From positions 18,901,640-18,965,639 of the forward strand of contig NC_079384.1 of the NCBI RefSeq assembly GCF_021018895.1: a DNA stretch of 64,000 bases. The letters are read 5' to 3'. Source of the stretch: Seriola aureovittata (taxonomy: Eukaryota; Chordata; Actinopteri; Carangiformes; Carangidae). The notes beneath the pieces are model-generated. The model ran no database searches. It had not been told where the DNA came from and was given only the letters and a program-made list of their open reading frames with translations. A program made the translations under genes and the position numbers. The stretch's first letter is position 1. Each line of letters opens with the position of its first letter. Shown piece after piece: positions 38,401 through 51,850 of this stretch.

Positions 38401-41269
38401 TGGAAGTGCTGCGGTCATGCAGACGAGACTCAGTCGGAGTTGAGGGGGATTTAGGAAAAGTCGAGCAGGAGAGGGAGGGGTGTGTGGTGGGAGGCGGGTA
38501 GATATAAGTGTGTTTAAGTACAAGTTTGAGGTGGAACTTAACTAGAGAGTGTTTCCTCACTGTTGTTTAAGGGCAGTCACGATGATGTCAAACGTTCCAC
38601 GGAAACACAGATGTCACACATATACATGAAGGTAAACATTATTTAACTGGTGCACGCAGAACACACACAAACACAAGACAGTTTTGTCCAGATTCTAACA
38701 CAATGCCCCCCCCCCCCCCGACTCACCCACCCACCCATCTGCTTATGAAATTGCAGTGACAGCTATAACACTAGAAGTGTTTGACTGCCGGGGGGGGGGG
38801 GGGGGGGGGGGGGCATTAGGAGCAGTGAAGCAGATAAATGCATTGGTGTGTACTCTCAAACTGTCCTTTGATTCTTGGAGGGGGGCCCAACACACGCTCC
38901 ATCCCATCCATTAATAAACAGCCACTGGCCATCGACAGGCTACGACAACGGGGCTGAACTCGAGCACCTCCATCACACACACGCACACACACAATTACAC
39001 AGATGTTGATCTCAGCCAGAGGGGTATCGGAAAGCTGCATCTTATAAAAACATATTCCAAGAGTGGGTGGGGTGGGTGGGTGGCATTCACAGGATATTAC
39101 TTCCAAGAACATCGGGGTGGTCGGTTTGTTTCACTTAACTTCGTTGTTAATTACCTCCACCAAGGAGGTTATGTTCTCACCCGTGTCTGTTTGTTTGTCG
39201 GCAGGATTACGCAAAAACCGCTGAACCAATTTGCACCAAACTTGTCGGAGGAACGGGGGAAGAGCGCATTCAGTTTTGATGCTGATTAAAAAAAGGGCAG
39301 ATCCAGGACTGTTGTTTTATGCTCATCTGGTTCACTGCTTAATATTATTACATGAAAAGCAGCAGGAAGTGCTTATGGACTGTTTTCACCCTGGGTTTGC
39401 CTCTCAGGCTACATGCAAGCTGCCGTAATCCTCCGACTGGAGGAGCTTGTTGAGCGTATATGCAGCTGGAAGGCACATCTGCATAAACTACCTAGGGCTG
39501 GAAAAAAACAAAACAAAAAAAACAACCTAAAACTCCTATATAAACGAATTCTAACGATGTATAATAATAACATTCCCCTTAAAAGAAGCTGCAATTGAAC
39601 ATAAATTACAGAAAAAGTCACATTTTAGTAAGATGCAAATGGGACATTAATTTCTAATGAATTAATGCATTTTAAAAACTGTTACTGCATTAATTTAAAT
39701 AAATTCATTCATTATGGAAAGCATGATAGCCATTTCCATCGTGTGTTATTTGCCGAGTTGATACAAAAGTAAATTCATGTAAATGTAAGTAGCTTGACTC
39801 CACTCCCTCACTCTGCCAATACAAAGCCTTATATCATCTGTAGGATTAACTCCACATCACACCACGTTTGCCTCCAAAACGCCCAGCTTTGATCATTATT
39901 TCTGGCTCAACAGACGTGCTCATCAATAGACTAATTAAGGTTATTCTTCGATGACCCCTTTAGGGAAACAGTCTTCCCTCTTGTTCTCCCTGCTCTGGCG
40001 GGTTCGGGTTCAGGCACAGAACAGCACTCTGAGCTTCACCGTCTCCTCACCTGACACCTCAGTCAATCTGAGGTCACCCTGCCTCCGGCTCCTGCAGCCA
40101 ATAAAATATGCTGGTTTTTAGTTTAATACCTCTACAGGATAAATTCTGTTGATTACAACTTCTATCTGATTTCATTTTATTATTTTCTGATACTGAAGTT
40201 TGATGGAGCAAAACACAAGCCGTCTGACTATGATGTTTTCAACAGGCAGTTTCTTTCCACATACATTTGACTAACCTGCAGGTTTAAAAGCTGTCTGATC
40301 ACCTGCCTGCTCGTGTTTTTTAACCTGTTAAACTATGTTGCTGTGTTCCCAAAGCACAGGAATATTATTACTGACAGAAAATAAAAGGCCAACAATATGA
40401 ATATAAGACCATAGTTGTGATAAAGTTGTAGTATGTTAAAGGGAAACTGCTGTAAAGAGCCCACAGGTCTCACAGTGCAGGTCTGTATCAGTACGACCTT
40501 AGCAGTATGACTCTGTCCTGCAGGTTTTCATCACCTGGAAGTTTCCCAAATTCCTGGATGTTCTTGTTTCATTGCACCCATCTAATCCAAAAAACCTCTC
40601 CACCTTGCATTGCGAAAAATATTGGACTTCTACACGCCAGAACTAAGCTGCTTACTGATAATCAGAGCAGATCACAACATCTGAAGCTTAGAGGGGAGGA
40701 AAGCACATTGTTGTGTGCACCCACAGGTCCGTTGCACAGGTCCAGATCGATTTAAGGAGACACAAATGCTGCTTTTGTCTATGAGAGGCCGTCACAAATC
40801 AATACTACGTCCCCACGACTGCAAATTAATCACAAAATGAACTTTATTTTCCTCAACTTTCAGAATCCTGACACTCATTAGGGTTCCTGCTATTTCATGG
40901 CAGTATCTGAAAATCAAAACAAAAAGGTGGGATTTTAATTGCGTGCAAAGCAATCAAACTAGCAAAATACCAAAGCCAATTAAGCAAAAAGGCACATTAT
41001 TGTTTGTCTAATACAGGCACACGATCCATCGTTAAGTCTGAGATTCAGAGGTTTTACAGTTCACGTGGGGAGAAAATAAATAAAGCTCCTGAATAAAACG
41101 GCTTCCAAAATACAGCTCACAGAATTAAATTTAAGAATTAGGGCTTTAGGCATCAACCCTGATAAACCAGACTGGGGTAAAGTTCATTCTGAAAACAACC
41201 TGAACCCTCAGCCACCGTCTACAAACCCCATTCGGTCTCAAGAAACCAAACCAAAAAATGGTCAGAGTA

Positions 41270-41347
<78 letters not shown>

Positions 41348-43080
41348 GGGCAGGAACAAGCCCATTTATTCGGTATGGCTAACCCAAGGGCAGCGCTCAC
41401 ATCTGGGTTCATTATCCCGGGCCGCTCTCCATGTGACTGCTGGGCTCAACAGAGGGCGAGAAAAGGAAAAAGAGAGAGAGAGAGAGAGAGACACGCGCAC
41501 ACACACATTTAATGGCCGCATGGAGGAGGGTGTTTTATGTAGTGTGCGTCTCTGCAGGGACTGTATTATATGAGGCTGAAAGCAAACACAAGCAGCTCTA
41601 ATCCCCAGAAAGCTGCAGTGGAGGGTGTACAAGGTGCTGCGGGGAGATTTGTCCTCCTCACAGCCACATGATTGACACCGTCATTGCTGCGCTCTTCTGG
41701 GTCTTTCACGTCGCCAAACAGCGGCTGCGTAAAAAAACACACCCGAGGACGTGTGTGCACACATTTCCACAAAAGCAGATACAGTGCCTTATTAGTATTT
41801 ACACTTTAAGCATCTACTTGACAACAAAGCGACTTGAAAATGACGAGTTTGTGATGCGGCAACAAAACCGTCTCATCGCCATTTCAACAACTCCTCCGAC
41901 CTGAGCCACACAGGTCGCTTTTATCAACCTTCTGATTCGACCTATAGGAGCGTCTCCTTAAATAGCACCCTACGGCAGCATGTGTACCGCACCTCGTCGT
42001 GGTCACCTTAATAGACACGCGACTGTACCGAGAGTGGCGTACTGATCGTCGCCATGGTAACTAAATAACGGTCATTGCTTGGTTAGGTTTAGGAAAAGAT
42101 TAAGATTTCTGGGTTAAAATAAGTACTTCCTCAACATTAGACAATCTTTGTTGTCATGGTTACAATAATAACGTGGTTAACTTTGTATGAACGCTCGTGG
42201 ATAAAAGACAACATAAACCGCTGTTTTCACATGGGAATCGAACAGCGCGCTCTCCTGGGTCGTATTCATCCACCACAACCTCCTCCTGACGCCGACCTTT
42301 TCGGTCTTTATACTACGTCACCGCACTTTTCCCTTTGCTCCTGTCACAATTACTACGACCACTAGATGTCGCCTAGCAACAAAAACATAACTATGGGTGA
42401 TAATAACCGACCTATGGACCTGTTTTTCCACAGGAGGACAGTCTCCAACATCTTGCATTCTGCAGTAAAGACTACAATCCTGAGCTGCACTGGCAGTAAT
42501 ACACAGGCGCCAATATCTAAGCTGAACACGTCACCGCGCCTCGTTATAAATTACAACAACCTGATGACACAAGTGTAAGCACGTCGTGTCCGTGTGATCG
42601 CTTTACTCCTACAGTGCATTGAAAAGAAAAATGAGGCCGTTAAAAAAAAAAAAAAAAGAAAAGAAATCAGGCTACAGAAGATCAATAGGTGTGACTGGCT
42701 ATACATAATCATTACAGGGAGGCTGATGGGGTGCAAAATGGAGACTGATTATGTGAGACAGCAGACACATGCTGGAGGCAGGGGGACGCAGGACAAGAGA
42801 GATGGAATCTGATAGATTTTGTGTTTCGACAAACGCGCAGACCCCAGCTGCTTAATACAATTCCTGGCATCTAACTAATCATTTCTGGCCTCTAATTGGT
42901 TCCCCACAGTGAGAAATAGGCAAGTAAAAGACTTTTTAACTGTTTTTTTTTTGTTTTTTTTAAGTGATCCATCACATGGTTCATCTCTGTTGCGGTTTGT
43001 CTCCGCGGAGTTAACACAGTGAGTCACTTAAATCAGGCTGTAATGCGGATTGTCGGCTTACAAAAGTATTATTTCTTGCA

Positions 43081-43114
<34 letters not shown>

Positions 43115-46100
43115 AACATTTCTTGTCTGTCTCTGACTACAGACAGACAAGAAATGTGTGTGCGGATTCACCAATAGCTCATCCTGTCTGTTGTCTCTTG
43201 ACTTTGACTTACAAAAATGGCCACAAGAGTATGTATGTTTGCATGCGTGCACACTGGAGGTTTGGCAGCCACTTTAATGGCGCAGTGCCTCAGATGAGAG
43301 CCTGTTCTTCACATTATAATCAGCATCATTAAGTCACCATTTGGCTGAATACCCACATGAAGGACAATGCGACACCTCAAGGACATTTCATAAGGTCCTA
43401 CGCGTTATTAAAGCCACATTAACACCCTATTATATTGATTTGCTAAAATCAAACACCACAGAATACCCCCCCCCCCCCCCCCCCCGATCTCTTCTCTGAC
43501 ACTCAATAAGACGTGTGGCTTACGCTTGACAACGCGGCTTGTTTGAAAGTGGTGATGGATGTGACACTAGAAACAGAAACATGAAATGGGAGTCAGAAGA
43601 AAAGCAGCAGACAGGTGGTGCAGACTGCAGTCAGGAATGACGGGTGGGGGTGATCAAAGTGCTGGTGCTCAGGCCTGTGTGCTCTGTTGGCAGCGAGGTT
43701 TTGATTTGACCAGAGACTGTCTGAAGGCCGCTAATGAGGCGGGAACACATCGCTCTCTGTGTCGCCTTCCCCCCTTTTCTTCTGTGTCTCTCTCTTCATT
43801 ACGTGTCTCTCATTCCCTCCTCCGTTTCTCTGCATCCTCCCTCCCTCTCTGGGGTTACTCCAGGACAAGGACTTTCTAAAGGGCAGAAACGGTAAGTGAA
43901 AGCTAAATTGGTGCGGTGAAACTGTTCTGATGACGCATAAGGACGAACGATGGCTCCGTGTTCAATCTGAGACCGGCCACTTGGGTTTTGGTGAAGAAAT
44001 AGTAAGAAGACCCTCAATGGAAATTAAAATACGTGACAGGTTGGGAAAGAAAATCTGTGCCCTAAGCAGGACTCTTGCATGCTTCGGTTTTGCCCAACAG
44101 GGGGACACAAAATGCCCCTCTGTTTGGCCCAGCTGCCCCTATTGGCCACAGTACTGCCCCTGTAGCTGTACCAGGTACCCACATGGCCTCAGGCTGGCAA
44201 ATCTGCCCCTCTAGTCAGCCGAGGTTGACTAGAGGCTTCTCTGGTTGTCCAAGTGTCCATATGATTGGATAAATGGCCTGCGGTGGGCACAAGTGCCCCT
44301 CAGGTCAGCAAAACTGCACCTTCCAGTCAACCCAAGTGCCCCACTAGCACTTGAGCCCCTGCTGTTGTCCCAGCTGCCGACAGTTTACTCAAAGTGAACA
44401 TATGATGACAAAAATTACCCGTTTGTGGCCAAATTGTGGCCCTAGCAACCTTTTTGTTTGGCCCGAGTTCCCCTGTAGTTACCTCCACGTTGGTCCAACT
44501 GCCCCTCTTGTACTTGGGTCCCTGTTGTTGGTGCCTGTCTAGTTTATCTAGACCCAGACACCCATATCATTGTCTTAAATGCCCCTCTGGTTGCCCATCT
44601 AGTTTACTCATGCCTTTACAACTGGCCCAAGTGCCCCTGGCCAAAGTACCCCTATGGGTAGCACACCTGATTGGCTAAGCTGCCCCTTTGGCAGGTTCCA
44701 AAAGTGCCCGTGGTTACCTCATTGGCTACTTTACTGCGACTTCAAGCAAAAACAAACCCCAACCCTGCACAGTTAAAAAGATGCCCCTTTTATGGGGCAG
44801 AGGCAAAAATAAAAGTTTGTGCATTTGCACAGAAATGTAGACTCCCTCATCCAACACAGACTCGCATAACAAATCTAAAATTCTCCACAAATCTGTCTCA
44901 TCTTGAGATGAAACTCAAACATGCAGATGAAAAGAGCCTCTTCACTCCAAAGTCTTAATCATCCTGCACTTTAACAACACATCACCAGTCCCCTCGGCGT
45001 TATATAACTCAATTAAGTCTAAACTTCAGTAATACCCCTCAGTTCTGACTTTGTTCACAGACTTGTCATCAACCAATGATTCAAAATGCCACAATCAAGC
45101 GTTTTAAGGTTGGACACGAGCTGGAACAATTCCCTGTGGGATAATGTGCGTGGGAGTACAAGAACTTTTACACTGCGAGATGGTGAGATGACAAGGCGGG
45201 GGTAGAAGGGAAAAAAAAATGCTTTGAAAGAGTGCTCTCGCTGCAGTTTCCCTCTACGCAGACTGAATGCTGGCTGAATTCAGATTCGGGGGGGGGGGGG
45301 GGGGGGGGTGAAGCTCAGGGGAAATTCAGCCAGTGCAGGCAAAAAAAAAAACCAAAAAAACACAAACAACAAAAAACTGAGGGTCATGGTGAAGTCGTCA
45401 GTTTTTCCTCAAAGTGAACAGCGTGAGATTTAAGTGAGACACAGTCAGAGGGAAAACAATAGCGAATAAAGTTTCTCTCAGAGACGCTCGGTGACTCAGC
45501 AGTATAACAGCCACAGTGTCACCGAGGATGTCGCCCCCCCCCCCGTCTCTGTTTACGAGTCCTCATTATTGCCTTCATCTCCTGTTTTCGTTACCTCTGC
45601 TTCCAGGAGCAGGTACTCGGATCTGTGCTGCTGCTGCTGCTGCCATCCAGCTGTGCAGAATGAGAGCCCATTCAAACCGCCTCTCTCCCAGACGAAGGAT
45701 CATTATTTGAGAAACAGATGAGGAGAAAATTATACAGTGAAAATCTGCTGATGAATATTGAGCCACAGGAGGGAAACGTCTCTCTGACCCGTCAGGATTA
45801 CATTCTCCCCTGCTGTTGCCTAATCAAGTCTGTGATATCACCGCCTGCATCTGAGCCTTGTTCCCGTTTGAGGAGGCCTGTTATCTCTTTACAGTACGTC
45901 TGATAAAAGTAGAGGAATATGCCTTGAAGGGCAACACGCTCTTCTAAATCATGTTCCTATGAATTAATTAACCAAAGGGTAATTGTCTCCCAGACCTCAA
46001 ATTTGGCCATCTGAATTAACCTTAAATTGTTTTAATGGGATGGATGTTACGCTAAAGCATGTCCAGCCCTTGGCAACGGGAATATATGAGAGAGAGAGAT

Positions 46101-46732
46101 GAGAATTAGATGAGGAAAGGGATGGAAGATTAAATTAGAGCCAAAAATTGAGTTAGTATAAAAATATGTGGATACACTATGTTAATTGGCTCATGGCCAC
46201 GCCCACCAGCAAACATCTGGTACAGGATGTTTTCAACACTGGCAGGAGCTCTGGTGAAAGTTGGTCAGGAATCAATAGGTGTCATTATTTCAGTTTTATT
46301 TAAAAGCTGAGGGCTTTTTTTTTTTTTTTAGGACCCATCATTTACTATGTAATGTGATCTTGCAGTTTCAGTATGTGGACATAAAATCAGTTGACGAGCA
46401 TTTGCTTGGTCCTTGTCGCGGCAGCCTGTGTCTCTCTCTCTCTCTCTCTCACACTATCTCTATCACATTAAAGGCTAAAAAATTGCCCAAAAAAAAACCT
46501 TCCAAAAAAAGAAATAGCTCATTATTTTCAAGGAAAATCTTTAAAAACAAACAAAAGCAACTACAAAAACCTCTCTTCGAACTCTGCCTTCATTTTGATC
46601 AACTACACACAAGTGTCTGTATCTTGCACAGTTGTGATGTTATCATGGTGACAAGCTCTGTCCACAGACACAGAAACACCTGCCACATTACTGCCTCTGT
46701 GATATTTTCCACTGCAGCGGATGTCTCCAGGA

Positions 46733-46782
<50 letters not shown>

Positions 46783-47909
46783 AAAACAATACTGTCCCAC
46801 TGTCACAGCTGTAACAAGCAGTAGACCCTGTCATCACAGAGGCATGCAGGATGTTTGTTTGTCCTCTCATGAGTGAAAACCTCCACTGCTGATATCTCCT
46901 GGTAAATACTGACAATATGCAGATGCTGACCAGAATGAAAAGCAACAGCTGGAGGATCATTCCCCTGAATGGAAAAGCGGTCCCACACTTATGGAGCTCA
47001 CTGTTTAAACAGCATAAAATGCAGGTTTGATTCTAGAGACAACTGATATGAGATCAGTTATGTCCACAGATTATATAAAGCAAAGTCAAAATGGATGCTT
47101 TCCTGCGTGCCTCAGCTTCCTTCAGGTTTGTGTGCCAGAGCACGGAGCTGAGGTGAGTACCACCTCTGCCCAAATTTGCATTTGAATGGCGGATCCCTTA
47201 TATGGTCATAGAGGGGAGCCGGAACTGCAGGAGCTTCCTATTTTTTTTTTCCCTCCCTTCACAACCATGTCCATATTTAGTATACGGAAGAGAGATGATG
47301 TCGTTTTCAGCCGTACTGACATCATCATCACCATTTTTGGGCTGCACACCGAGCGTCGTACTCCATCTCTCCTCCTCCTCCTCCGTCGGAGCGGCTCCGA
47401 TCGAGGCATTTCGTTTCATCTATTTTTAGAAGTGTGTGCAGAGTCGGCGTGTTCTCCCAGGGCTGCCTGAGCTCCCACATCAATGTGGGGGCGTTCGCAG
47501 ACACACAGAGAGCGGTAGTGAGCGAGGAGGAGGAGGAGGAGAGGGCGAGTGGGATGACACTCCACTCTGCAGTCATGGAGCATCTCGTCCCTCTACACGA
47601 GGAGCGATGCTGCAGAGCGCTTGTTCAGTTTCTGACAGCATCATGTAAATTACGAATAAGTGAATGAAACACAGCGAGGCATCATTTCCTCTTCCTGTGG
47701 CAGGCTCTCGGGGGCCGTGTGGTATCAGCTGTGCTAAGTGATAAACAACACCGCTCTCCAAAAATGAGCATCCCCATGAGGAGATGCGAGTCAGTTTATT
47801 TTGGGCTACAAACGCGGATAATAATCATGTAATGTTTTTTAATTACTCACTTTGAGCTGGCATGTGAGGGTGTGTGCTTGTGCAATGAGTATGTGTATCT
47901 GACAATGTC

Positions 47910-47974
<65 letters not shown>

Positions 47975-48072
47975 CTTAAATCTACCATTAAACTGTTCCC
48001 CTACCTCTGCTGCTGTTTCTAAAGTTACACCCTGAACTGCCAAAGTGTTCCGGTGAAAATTACAAGCTATAA

Positions 48073-48110
<38 letters not shown>

Positions 48111-51100
48111 GATGCCAGTGCAGCAATGAACATCTGTGCTCTTCTGCAGTTCGCCTCATTCGTATAACTGGAGTTAAAACACTAGAGATGGGTCCACCAT
48201 GAATCAGGTCTGAATTAGAACCAGAATGTCAGACAGGTGAGAATTTGTTCTGATATATGCAGCTATACATGACCATCTCTCCACGCTTCACCCAACATGT
48301 GAGGCCTCGTCTGTACAATACAATAGACAGGTGTTTTTAACGTCCCCAGTCATGGTTAAAATGGCACTTTAATCAATTAGAGCTACAACATTAAACTCAA
48401 GACATTATTCAACTTGTTCATGGCAAGATGAATATTTAAATGCCTTTCTTTTGCCTTTTAAACGAGAGTCATAGTGTAACAGCAGCGAAAGCAAATAACA
48501 CTAAACTCACCCAGACGGACATTTTTAACCCAGGAGGCTGCAGCAGGTCGACGCACGTGTTTGCAGGTTTCACTCAGGAACAGATGCCCAACCTATTCCC
48601 ACAACTATGTTCACTATGTTCAATTATACTTCAGGGAAAACTGGTTGCAGTTGCAAACTCCTGACTCAGTCCGATTAAAGAGTATCAGTGTGTTTCAGTC
48701 CAACTTTAACATCCAGTCTTCTATAAACAAAGGTCTTATGGTGACGCACCTTATTAAGAAATCTATAACTGATTAAACTTGCGTGTTACTTGTTTCCTAT
48801 AGTGCCGTGTCCTTTTAGTCTGGGTTATTATCAGCGATGCTAATGTGTGAGCTAACGCGTCAACACTCCAGTGGTTCTCCAGCCTGCGTGATGTTATTTG
48901 CTTTCTCCATCAACTTCAATTTCTCAAACCCAACTCTCCGTCTTCTCCTCATTTCGCCCCGTCACGTGCGGCTCCACATCCTCTGTTCATGTGCTAATGC
49001 CATTAGCCGCTGTTCATCTTAATGCGCTGATTAATTACATTGTTTCAGTGACTGCAGTCTGGAGGTGGCAGAGCCTTTCTGCCAGACTTCCCTCAGAGTT
49101 CAAGCGGTTTAAAGTCCAGCGCCTGTTAATTCAGCTCCGTCGCGCCTAGACATTTTCCTCCTCAACAAAACCCAATTATACAACCGACAACAAGTTGGCT
49201 GATTTTTCAAACCTGCCTTCAGTCCTCATCAATTATGAAGTGCAAAGGTAAAGCCCTGGGTGAGTGATTACCCCTGACACACACACACACACACCCTTAT
49301 CTGTGACTCTGTGGTTACAGTTAGAGACGCGTGCCTGCTGAGCAAATGTACAGCCGCACACACACACACTTGTGCGCACGTATACACACACACACACCAC
49401 CAAACACACAATCCTTGTTATCTGCTAATTAATAAGCTAGCACGCTTGGGAGTTTTTTTCAATTTACACCACAACAATGGCGCTCAGCGTTTCCTCTGAC
49501 CTCCTCTGCACCAAAATACACAGACAAATACAGACTTTTAACAAACCACCACCTCTCATTGTTAAACAGTAACACACAGAGAGAGGCTCATCACTTTATG
49601 GCGGATCAATCATCTCTCATCAGCCCTCCCTACCTATCAATGTATTTTTAACTATGAGACTTTCCCAGACATTTAATTAGATTATTTTCATATTTTCTAT
49701 TCATCTTTATTATTTGCCTTTCAAAATTATATCAGGAAACAAAGTCTGCTGAAGAGATGCATGTGCATTTGTATTGTATCATAAGTTAAATTTTGAATGT
49801 GTCATAGCTCCCCACAATTGCCTAACCCTGCCCACAAATACTCCATCCGAGAGAAACACTGTGATCCCTGGATTATTATATACATTTTAAATATAAAAAT
49901 ATATATAAACTAAATATTTATAAATATAAACAGTCCCACAGACTGACAACACGTCCAACCTGACTGTGTAAGAATCCTCCTTAAACTACATTTTTTCCCA
50001 TCTTTTTGCATTGGCCAGGTAATTTGCATTTTCTCTGGTAGTGAACCGAGGCCCGCGAGGCTCAACACAAGTAATGGAATATGCTAAAGCATCTGCAAAG
50101 CTACGAGCATTGTCGGAGCGATCGCCCCCCCCCCCTTCAGTCTGCACAGACCACAGCTGCTCTGAGCCCCGCTGATATGTGGAGACAGCATCAATCCATC
50201 CTGCACAGCCTAGTCTGTCATTGCACTGGAGGCGGAGGGAGGTTCTGCTGAGTCGAAGGGCTGCTGAGTCATGGTTAGGCTGCCAGGAAAAGAAATCGGA
50301 AAAAAAAAAACACAACAGGCGACCCCGACACGCACGCAGACAAAAGACTGCAGACGCAAAGTCATGCAGGACAGATAATATGACATGAGAGGCACAAGAG
50401 CAGCTGATGGAAATGGGGATGTGTAGACGGGTGATGGGAGATTGCACACACTCAAAATGTTTGGTATGCAAGTACATAATGCACTTTACATACAGGTTAA
50501 GTTAATTAAATCAATTCATGTAGAGTTAATGTCTCATGAGGAAAAAAAAAAATGCAGAAAAATCAAAGCGCTCCGAAACAGAAAACAAAAGGACTATTTA
50601 CTTTTTAACATCCAAATTTTCAGGCAAAAACAACAGCTTTGGTTTACAAAAGGTTTTCACTTTATACTTTCACATGGTTTTTAATAATTGAAGGTTTAAG
50701 ATGAATCATAGGCTTGTACATTCATTAAATCTGCAGGATTATAGCAGGAAGTAGATGAACCTCTCCGCCTTAAAGGTCCGTGCTCTTATAAGTGTTTGGA
50801 ACGAGAATCACTGTGGAGTTGAAGCCGAATGGAGGGACAGTAATGAGCTTTTCAATATTCAGAATCGGAGCGGGCGCACAAGCTCAGTGGGGTATTTACT
50901 CAAAGAGACGCAGGGAGGGGGGGGGGAGAAAAAAAAAAATGAAATGATGAAGCTCCAAGAGAAGTGCGAGGGAGCACCAGAAAAGGTCTCCCCATGAATA
51001 ATGAATGCAGCTTTTATATCCTCCTCACTCGCCTCCGATATCACCGCTTTAGCCTCCCTCTCTCTCTCTCTCCCCCCTCCTCTGCTGTTTCAGTGCACGC

Positions 51101-51814
51101 CTGCTATCTACAGGAATGAAGAGGCTGCAGTGATCCGGGACTAACGCAGACCCCCTCACCCTTCCCCGGCATGCGACCGGGGGTCTACAACTATGACACA
51201 ACTTTGCACAGAGCGCGACAGTGACACACAGGCCCGTCTCACTTCGTACAGATGTTCCTACCTGTGCATCTGCCAGAAATGGGCCATCAATTCTCACCTA
51301 TGCAAGTTAGCACTAAAAAAAAAAGGTAAGTCTATGATGAGCAGAACCAGAGCTGATCCAACTGAAACCAGACGACACGCTGTGTGAGAGCTGGGGACGA
51401 GGCGGGAAAACTGTTCCTCACATCCTGCTGGAAGCAGCATTCAAATGAGAAGACTTTTCATTACCACTGTAAATATACTGAGGATTTACTACGAATGGAG
51501 AGCAAATCCACCTTGCCATGTGTGCTATTGTGCATATCAAATGCCAGACAAATTTGTGAATTTATTATTTGCTCACAGTGGTGCAGTATAAAAACAACTG
51601 GAGAGCCTTTATCTTTCCTGAATGTGAGGGAAAAAAGAAATTAACGGAATGGGCGCGCTGTGACAAACACGCAGATTTAATTCTTCCCAAATCACAATGT
51701 GTGACAATATGAATTGGGGATGATAATACATCAAATAAGCTGTGAAGTGCATTAAAAGGCAGACTAATCCTCTGGTTAAGATTCACACACAGTCCTTAAG
51801 CACTGAATTACTGG

Positions 51815-51850
<36 letters not shown>

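Noticed and set aside
42233..42306. tRNA gene on the minus strand
   Set aside because: Only the B box region resembles a tRNA; no cloverleaf or A box could be formed.
44075..44958. Plus-strand open frames rich in Pro/Ala/Val
   Set aside because: They follow from the GCCCCT-word composition; no domain or splice structure.
46279..46824. Plus-strand open frame of 181 codons
   Set aside because: It is held open by a T run and the (AC)23 microsatellite (poly-Thr-His); no homology recognised.
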